Both the position numbers and the translations under genes were made by a program. Below the pieces are notes generated by a model. That model had not been told where the DNA came from and did not search any database. It saw only the letters and a list, made by a program, of their open reading frames with translations. From positions 123,174 to 187,173 of the forward strand of contig LSRX01000369.1 in the NCBI GenBank assembly GCA_001939145.1: DNA of 64,000 bases. The letters are read 5' to 3'. Below, one piece after another: positions 57,298-64,000 of this stretch (positions within the stretch are counted from its first letter, which is position 1; each line of letters begins with the position of its first letter). This stretch comes from Symbiodinium microadriaticum (lineage: Eukaryota > Sar > Dinophyceae > Suessiales > Symbiodiniaceae).

Positions 57298-57895
57298 GAG
57301 TTCAGAGTCCAGTCTCTTTCACCGTTGTGGCGACTGCGGCTTCAGGGCTGCTGTTGTTGCCTTGCAGAACAACCGAAAGAAACATCCCTTTAGGGTTTAG
57401 GGTTTAGGGTTTAGGGCAACCAAAAGAAACATCCCCTTTCGCCTGACGATCTCATGCGCGCTGCTTCCACGTTGCGTCTCGTGGCTGCTAACCACATAGG
57501 AAAGCACAGAAAAGCTTGCATGGACAACTGGGCTGTTGATGACAATGAAGACACGGCGGTTTGGGGCAATGCCCCTGCGCCCACCTCTTTTGATGAGTAC
57601 GTCAAAGTCATTGCCAAACGAGACACTTGGATTGACGAGCTTCAACTGCAGGCTTTAGCCGAGCGCCAGGGGCTCCCCATTATCATTTTCTACTACTGTG
57701 AAGCCGAGAAATCGTGGCTGCGCGCTGTCTATCCCCCGTGGTGGATGGACGAGGTTGCTCAAACCGTCAAAAACCAGAGACCCCTTGATTTAGCTTTGCG
57801 TAATAAGCACTAGAGGGCTCTTTTGCCTCACGAGCTTGATGATGAGATCCCCATAGGTCCCAAAAAGCACATCAGCAGTAATTATGACAATGGTA
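57298..57895 (+). pseudogene. OTU-type cysteine protease domain, interrupted
   Basis: OTU proteases cleave ubiquitin chains. The catalytic-Cys block GDCGFRAAVVALQ starts at about 57329. The core follows at 57417-57813: LMRAASTLRL, YVKVIAKRDTWIDELQLQAL, GLPIIIFYY, and catalytic-His candidate LRNKH at the end, so the family order Cys, W...L.L.AL, His is kept. Two lesions are seen: four exact TTTAGGG units at 57389-57416 flanked by a 19-bp duplication, which shift the frame by 47 nt and add a TAG; and a TAG directly after the His, where the family has an aromatic residue, with RALLPHELDDEIP continuing in frame behind it. No GT/GC/GA-AG window removes the 47 nt. Most likely a recently disabled gene. 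Confidence 0.7.
57389..57416 (+). repeat. Four exact TTTAGGG units inside the OTU domain
   Basis: Exactly 28 bp, flanked by 57370-57388 and 57417-57435, which agree at 18 of 19 positions. Confidence 0.95.
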
Positions 57896-57959
57896 TTATC
57901 CCTTCATAATGAAGCCCAATAAGGTAGGGAGGTCAATAAAGCGCTCATGCTTATGTCAC

Positions 57960-59230
57960 CCTAAACCCTAAACCCTAATGTCCTTTTTGGGGGCCCCTCT
58001 ACCAGGCGGCCCAGAGGCCCAGTCGATGTGAGGACAGGAGCGGTGTCTGCCCTGGCGTCGGGCCCCATCCGATGGCCGGCACCTGTCAAGCCACTATGGT
58101 TTAAGAGTTGAGGGTTTTGGGGATCTGGGGTTAGTGGTTTGGGTTCGGTTAGGTTGGGGTTTTGAATTTAGGGTAAGGCTCCAGATATCCCCATATTGGG
58201 TTTAAGGTCTGGGGTTCGGGGTTTAAAACCACATGGCACCTTAACAGATCCTTATCTGCAAGCTTTCTATAGAATGAAGCCGAAAGCCCTGAGAAGCTAA
58301 GCCCAAAAACCCTAATTCCCCATTCAGCTGAATCTGGAACAAACCTGGACGTTAAACCGCAAAGATACCGAGACCTTAAACCTAAACCCGAAACCCGGCA
58401 CCTCAACTCCTAAGCCGTATAACCCTAAACCCTAAACCCTAAACTCCGAACCCCAAGAACTCGAAAGCAAGACCTGGAGTCCAGGCGCTCTCCGCCGAAG
58501 GTGGGCTCGAAGAAGCTCAGTCAGCGTCGGGGCCTCTCAGATGGTTATAGGGTTTAGGGTTAGGGTTTATAGGGTTTAGGGGGTTTAGGGTTTAGGGTTT
58601 GGGGTTTAGGGTTTAGGGGTCTAGGGTTTGGGGTTTAGGGTTTAGGGTTTTGGGGTTTATAAGAGTTTAGGGTTTAGGGTTTAGGTATTTTGGGGGCCCT
58701 TAGAATAAGGATCCGGAGTACTTGCTTGGGGTCCCCTAGTTTCGGAAACCCTGAGATTCCCAGAGACTCCAAAACCCCCTTAACCAAGGAATAGACCTTA
58801 AACCAAAATTTTGGGGTGCCGCAATAATTTAAGGTATATAATATTCCTTCGAAGCGCGGATCTAGCTTTGAGTTTAGGGTTATAAAAAAATAGTCCTTAG
58901 TTCAAGGGTTTTGGAAGATCTGGGGTTGGTTTCAATGCTTCAAAATGTTTTGCAAAGCTTCAGGCTGAAAAGGGGGGGTGCAAGGAGGGATTTTATGGGG
59001 CTTCATAGTGGGCAAGGGTTCATCAGGGCTTGTGGTAAACGCCCTTTCAGCTTACCCTTTGCACTGTCAGACTTCTGGACTCTGGGATTACAGCGGGAAC
59101 TTAGATCGCGAACCCTAGGCTCTAAACCCTAATGCAAAAAAACTGCTCGACAGCCCACTAGGCCCGCCCCAAGCCCTTCTCGCCCTAAACCCTGAGCCCG
59201 AGATGTTTAGGGTTTAGGGTTTAGGGCAAA
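57960..59230. other. Repeats and unique DNA, no gene recognised
   Basis: TTTAGGG array 58545-58690; family E element with a TTTAGGG fragment at 58759-58925; an open frame at 58911-59132 lacks recognisable features. Confidence 0.4.
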
Positions 59231-59514
59231 GCTTAGGGGTTTCGAGCAAACACCCGTGTAGCTGACCCTAAACCGTAAATCCTCATAGAGCCCCCAAAGG
59301 AACCCCCAGGAGCCCTTAAGGGGGCAAGCCCCAAAGCATGCTGACAGGCTTGGGTTTTTGGATTAGGATCTGTGACTCGGGTTTTGGGTTTTAGGCTTAG
59401 GGTGAGGGGGGTTTGGTGGGCTGAACCCATGCATGCTGGTAGGTACGATGAGGCAGCATCCACCTTTGCGATCTTGCGCCCTGGATGCATTCTGGTTCCG
59501 GGAATTTAAGCCCT

Positions 59515-60020
59515 GAGCCTTAAGCCCTAAACCCTAAACCCTAGACCCTAAACCCTAAACCCCAGACCCTAAAACAAAAACCTAAACCCTAAACCCAGCC
59601 CTAAATCCTGGTCGGGGCTTGGTATCCTAGGTAGTATTAGGGAGACCCCTAAAGGGGACCCTTCTTAACCCTACTTGTGGCTCTCTTAAAACGGGCCTTC
59701 TTGAGAGGGTCTATATCCCCAAGGGGTCCCCCTAATCCTAACTCCCAAAAGCCTAAACCCTAAACCCTATATCTCCAAGGGGTCCCCCTAATCCTAACTC
59801 CCATGGTAAGGAATGATCGCAAAAGCAGCGGCAGCAGCCTTAGAGCTAGGTGCTTATGGGGCTAAGGTCTAGGATTTAGGGTTTAGGGGTTTAGGGATTT
59901 AGGGTTTAGGGGTTTGGGGTTTAGGGTTTAGGGGTCTAGGGTTTGGGGTTTAGGGTTTAGGGTTTTGGGGTTTAGGGTAGGATTTAAGGATTTAGGGTTT
60001 AGGGTTTAGGGCTTAAGGTT
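59515..60020. repeat. CCCTAAA then TTTAGGG arrays
   Basis: C-strand units 59525-59605; a 30-bp unit with CCAAGGGGTCCCCCTAATCC twice (59728, 59774); G-strand units 59870-60020. Confidence 0.8.
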
Positions 60021-60555
60021 AATGTCTAAAATTTAGGGGCTTGCAGGTATAGGTTAATGAAGGAGTCATCTGGAAAACGCAGACTACATGCCATGGTGCC
60101 AACGAGCGGAGTACTGTGCCCCACGTTATGTGAACATGCACGAAAGAGCCCTTTGTTGAAAAGTCTAGACCCACGATTGAAGCTGGAATTCAAAAGTTAG
60201 CCTGACATTGGAGCCTCTATTAAATCAACTCCCTTGCCCTCGTTGAGCGAAGTTGGGCTGACGCCTTGGGCGGCCCGAATTCGAAAGCCTGAAACTCGCG
60301 TTTGGGATCTAGATGTTGGGCCGAGGGTTTGGCAGGTTGTTCAGGTTTGGGGGGTTGAGGGTTTGGGGTTTAGGGTTTATGTGAATGCAGTCGGGTGAAA
60401 AACTGTCTTTCTCAGGGTTAGGAATTAGCAGTTGAAAGCGTTTTGGCTGTAAGGACGAATCTACCGCTTCGCTGGGAACAGTACCCGAGTACCCTAGACC
60501 CCGCAAAAACTGAACCCTAGGCACGAAAAGAAGGCTTGCTTGTTACAAGTTGCCA

Positions 60556-60589
60556 GGTTTGGCGATGATCATCCAGAACATCTGGACCG
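60556..60589 (+). CDS. Exon of an unrecognised gene
   Basis: After TTGCCAG the frame gives GLAMIIQNIWT up to a GC donor (GCACTG). Joined to 60891 it reads IIQNIWTALLMRNPAFLLY without a stop. GCACTGT flanks the 301-nt intron at both ends (60590-60596, 60890-60896). Confidence 0.55.
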
Positions 60590-60599
60590 GCACTGTGCT

Positions 60600-60830
60600 C
60601 TAAGCCCAGCCCTAAACCCTAAAAAAACCCTAAACTTAAACCCTAAACTTAAACCCTAAACTCTAAACCCTAAACCCCTAAACCCCTAGGCGCGAAACAC
60701 CAAAACCCTCAACCCCAAAACCCCAAAACCCCAAAACCCTAAACCCCAAAACCCTAAACCCCAAAACCCTAAACCCCAAAAACCCTACACCCTAAACCCT
60801 AAACCCCAAAATCCTAAACCCCTAAGCCCA
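60600..60830 (-). repeat. CCCTAAA/CCCCAAAA array forming an intron
   Basis: Fills the GC-AG intron 60590-60890 almost completely. Confidence 0.85.
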
Positions 60831-60890
60831 GCGCTTTTTCAGGGACCATTGGAGGGCCAAGGTTTCATGAACCCGGGCTCCAGGGGATAG

Positions 60891-60934
60891 CACTGTTGAT
60901 GCGCAACCCTGCATTCCTGCTCTATAGCTACGGG
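60891..60934 (+). CDS. Exon of the same gene
   Basis: Between GGATAG and a GA donor (GATCTG). It reads LLMRNPAFLLYSYG; the last two bases join G of the next exon. Hydrophobic but too short to call a membrane helix. Confidence 0.5.
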
Positions 60935-60939
60935 ATCTG

Positions 60940-61075
60940 GGTTTAGGGTTTTAGGGTTTAGGGGTTAGGGGTTTAGGGGTTCAGGGGTTTAGGGGTGTAG
61001 GGGTTTAGAGGTTTAGGGGTTTAGGGGTTTGGGGGTTTAGGGGTTTAGGGTTTAGGGTTTAGGGTTTAGGGATCT
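60940..61075 (+). repeat. TTTAGGGG array forming an intron
   Basis: Fills the GA-AG intron 60935-61097. Confidence 0.85.
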
Positions 61076-61097
61076 AAAGTATGTTCTTTCTTGAGGC

Positions 61098-61231
61098 TGA
61101 TGCAGGATTTGGTCCATGAGCAGTTGGCTAAAGTTCATGAGTCGTTACTTCCCAGGGTCAGCTATGATTCGCAGATGTGCGTGTTCCAGTACAGCTTGGG
61201 TCATACCTGGTCGCAAGGCTTCAAAAAATGA
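61098..61231 (+). CDS. Exon of the same gene, probably the last
   Basis: After TTCTTGAG the frame reads LMQDLVHEQLAKVHESLLPR, then VSYDSQMCVFQYSLGHTWSQ and GFKK, ending at TGA 61229. A possible splice at GTCGCA would shorten it. No family recognised; the gene converges on the minus-strand exon at 61279. Confidence 0.6.
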
Positions 61232-61278
61232 GGAAAACCCTAAACTCTAAACCCCTTAAGCCCTAAACCTAAGCTCAC

Positions 61279-61443
61279 TGTGCTGAAACTCAAGAGCAGC
61301 TTGATGTCTTCAACGCAGTCCACGCCAAGCCCTGCGACCATGTTTGCCTCTGGGCCGTAGTTTCCATGTCGCACGCCCTTGAGAAAGGCAGGTCCAAGCC
61401 ACAAAATCGAGATGAAGGGGTTTTCAGGCAGGGTGAGATTATC
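61279..61443 (-). CDS. Minus-strand exon of an unrecognised gene
   Basis: Exactly 55 codons between acceptor CCGGAG and donor GTGAGC on the minus strand: DNLTLPENPFISILWLGPAF, LKGVRHGNYGPEANMVAGLG, VDCVEDIKLLLSFST. The Gly/Asn-rich globular composition supports coding. The plus-strand reading of the same DNA is poorer. Neighbouring exons were not found. Confidence 0.55.
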
Positions 61444-61714
61444 CTCCGGCGCTTTCGGTTTTGGGTTTTCTCGGGAGGGCGGGGCCTGGGGACGACGGTG
61501 GCTAGAGGAACTCGCCGCAGTAGCAGGATTATTACTGAGTGCCCGGGCCACTGTCGCTCGTTGTTGTCTCAGGGTCCTTGTGATACATCATGCGCTTCAG
61601 GAATATCCCTCGGGGTAGTTCTCTAAACTCGGGTCCCCTTTTAGGGTCGTTTTAATAAGGGTGCCGTACTACTCTGGGGCCCAAAGAAGGGACCCTAATT
61701 TTGAGAACTACCTA

Positions 61715-63400
61715 CATCCTTAAAACCACAAGCCCGACGTCCCCAACCCCCCAAACCTATCTTCTTCGAAGGAAGCCGCCAAGCAAGCGGAGTTGACGCG
61801 CCGAAAGTTGGTCTCGAGCTCAGGGTTGCGCGCTGCCACGGCCCCCTTTTCTGGCTCGTGGGGGCGCTTTTTATGCAAGTTCGGTTTGGGACCATAAGTC
61901 CCCTCGTTTAGGGGGGGTCGGGGTGTAGCTTAATTAGAGTTCCGGGTTTGAGGTTTAGGGTTTAGGGGCTTATTGTTCGTCTCTGAACATCTAGGCATCA
62001 AGTGTTGGGAGCAGACGACATGCTTCAGAAAGTTAGGGGGCAAGGGGAAGAAAGCGTTCTTGGAACGGCAAAACCCCAAGCCCAACCGAACACCTTTAAA
62101 GCCTGCGCCCACAAATCATCGGTGTTTCATCCTCCACCCTAAAGCCGCGAAGATGTTGAGGCACCCTTTGCTGCCAAGGGGGCCAGAACCTATATCAGCA
62201 CATGGAAACTGCAAAAGTCTAAGCCCTAAACCTCTAAACCCTAAAATCGGGAGAATGTCGGCCCTCTGTGTCTTTTACATGGTTCTCGTCGTCGTTGAGT
62301 ACCAGAAGGTTGCGCTGTGGTAGTGTGTCACCGTACTTGCGTGTAATTCCTGGGGGAAGGAGCTTCTGAAAAGGGGCGCCCACTACACTTAAAAAACACT
62401 CTAAACCATAACCTCTTAAACCCTATTTACACCTAAAGCTCCTAAACCCTAAGCCCTCAACCCTAAACCCTCAACCCTAAACCAGTCCTCAACCCTAAAC
62501 CCTAAACCCTAAAGCCCCAAACCCTCTCCCTGCTCCCCAGAGAGCCCAATACCCCCTTAAAATAAGGAACATACCTTAAATTTATAGACTATAGGGGGCC
62601 TTAATATTAAGGTTTAGGGTTTAGGGTTTGGGGCTTTAGGGTTGAGGGTTCAGGGTTTAGGGCTTATAGGGTTTAGGGCTTCGGGTTTAGGAGGCTAGGT
62701 ATATGCCTTAATTAAGGGGTATTGGGCTCTCTGGCTCCCTCCGAGGCCTCTCAGAGCCGCTTGGCCCGCTCGGTGCCCGAGACCGGCCCGCGCGGGCGCC
62801 CAGTAGTTTACCCTAAGGCTCTAAGGACTCATATTTTAAGGCTTTTGGGCCCAAAGACCATACTATGTAAGGCTTTTGGGCCATTTTGAGCCTTAGTGTC
62901 AGGGTTTGAAGCCCTAAGCCCTAAACCCTAAGCTGTGGGTTATGGGGTTTATGGGGTTTTAAACCCGATAATAACCCTACAAGCCCTATAAACCCTATAA
63001 TCATAGTAAATCCTACTAACCCTAAACCGAGGGGGTTTATGGGGTCAAAACCTTAAACCCTAAACCCTGGGTTTATGGGGCCCTTACCCGCTCTAAGCCC
63101 TAAGCCAAACGTCCAGGGTGCCGAAAACCTTTGGTAATGTCTGGGGTCTTGTGCATTTCGACATGGGTCGTCTCTTTTGGTCGAAACTTACCGTGGCATC
63201 TTGAGACGGACTGCATGAGAAGAGCCTAGCCGTCGACACAACTACACAGTACTAGCGTAGGGTGGGTAGGTATCCTTTAGCCTTTCTGGGGTACATTGGG
63301 GTACCGTACTACCTTATATTACCCCAAAGGTTGCCCTTTAGTTCCCTTAGTACTAGACAAGTAGGAATATCAAGTTTTTAGGGTTTAGGGCTTAGGTTGC
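61715..63400. other. Repeats and unique DNA, no gene recognised
   Basis: Family E element with TTTAGGG insert 62537-62734; family D element 62809-62903; CCCTAAA at 62440-62520; GGGTTTATGG/CCCTATAA variants at 62935-63070. Open frames at 61973-62323 have no domain. Confidence 0.4.
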
Positions 63401-63408
63401 CCGCCCAG

Positions 63409-63526
63409 GACAAAGGAGCGAACACATCGCAAGAAGCGGCGGTGAGCAAAATCAGGAGTTGCAGTCTTTCTGGCGGAAGGCCCTAGCGAAAACGGTTGCA
63501 AGATTGGCGGCTTACTATAATGTTTG
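63409..63526 (+). CDS. Exon of an unrecognised gene
   Basis: Between GCCCAG and donor GTAGAA. It reads RSEHIARSGGEQNQELQSFW and then RKALAKTVARLAAYYNV. The phase fits the exon at 63905. The intron between them carries CCCTAAA and TTTAGGG runs. Confidence 0.55.
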
Positions 63527-63904
63527 GTAGAAGGCTGCTAGAATGTGAGCTTTAGGGCCTTGGGCTAGCTTCATGTTAGGCCCTAAACCCTATAAGCCCT
63601 AAACCCTAAACCCAAAACCCTGAACTCCCTAAACCGTAAACCCTAAACCCTAAACCCTGCAAACCCTAGGGGTTTAGGCTTAAGGTTCCCAGTTACTTCG
63701 GGCCTAAAGTCAAGGTTCCAACGGGGGCTTTCTTGGTCTGTCTGAAGCGGTTTAGGGTTAGGGTTAAGGGTATTCCGGTAATTATTCCCCAAACAGTGTC
63801 AGGGCAATCTATTATGATGTTCGAGGTGTAGAAGGTGTGGTTATGTGACTGCGAGGCATGCCCGGTAGGGGCACACGGCGGTTCGGCGGCTCCTGCTGTT
63901 GCAG

Positions 63905-64000
63905 TGCATATTTTCGACTTTCGTGGCATTCTTTCCAAAATCTGCGGCCCTGTCCTCCAAGAACCTTTTTAGGTCCACGCAAGAGGCTCGAAAGACCAGC
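63905..64000 (+). CDS. Exon of the same gene, running off the window
   Basis: After GCTGTTGCAG the frame continuing from 63526 is open to the end of the window: AYFRLSWHSFQNLRPCPPRT, then FLGPRKRLERP. Partial at the 3' side. No family recognised. Confidence 0.5.

Noticed and set aside
1-64000. A true chromosome end.
   Set aside because: Arrays are short, degenerate, in both orientations and spread over the whole window; no long terminal one-orientation array is present.
1-64000. CRISPR-like array.
   Set aside because: Repeats are telomere-type or palindromic without regular unique spacers, and the gene structure is eukaryotic.

Overview
The window looks like nuclear DNA of a dinoflagellate. 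Three things point there. (1) It is saturated with interstitial copies of the seven-base telomere-type repeat TTTAGGG/CCCTAAA. (2) I could chain a many-exon gene for a voltage-gated cation channel with a C-terminal EF-hand pair, an architecture common in dinoflagellates. (3) The introns of that gene use GT, GC and GA donors with AG acceptors, the relaxed splice grammar reported for Symbiodiniaceae. No bacterial, organellar or rRNA genes were seen. The species is not identifiable from the sequence alone.

Layout. 0-23 kb: mostly gene-poor DNA made of degenerate telomere-type arrays, many short palindromic (MITE-like) elements, microsatellites, one 688-base N gap (10430-11117) and a perfect 622-bp duplication around a single N (4804-6204). 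A few short coding-like pieces occur (near 77-330, 2.2-2.6 kb, 8.1-8.4 kb). 23.7-45.3 kb, plus strand: the channel gene. Its exons are tiny (24-99 nt) and its introns (0.2-2.5 kb) are filled with telomere-type arrays and palindromic elements. The chained exons encode S2, the S2-S3 loop, S3, S4, the S4-S5 linker, S5, pore, S6, a post-S6 helix, EF-hand 1, a linker, EF-hand 2 and a conserved tail; S1 was not found. Introns of this gene contain unrelated same-strand fragments: a protein-kinase C-lobe exon (26.3 kb), an Arg/Glu-rich exon (27.5 kb) and a broken multi-repeat protein gene (35.5-36.6 kb). 45-49 kb: repeats, with two single-N joins sharing a 91-bp sequence. 49.3-49.6 kb: two exons of an unrecognised gene with ordinary GT-AG introns. 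57.3-57.9 kb: an OTU-type cysteine protease domain interrupted by four exact TTTAGGG units flanked by a 19-bp duplication. 60.5-61.2 kb (plus) and 61.3-61.4 kb (minus): exons of two unrecognised genes. 63.4-64.0 kb: another unrecognised plus-strand gene running off the window.

Main observation. TTTAGGG arrays here behave like inserted cargo. At least eight arrays are flanked by direct duplications (7-31 bp) of unique DNA, and three sit inside otherwise recognisable palindromic elements, one as exactly three units. Some of these insertions fall where GC-AG or GT-AG splicing would remove them, which makes them candidate telomere-repeat introners; others cannot be spliced canonically and look like plain insertions.
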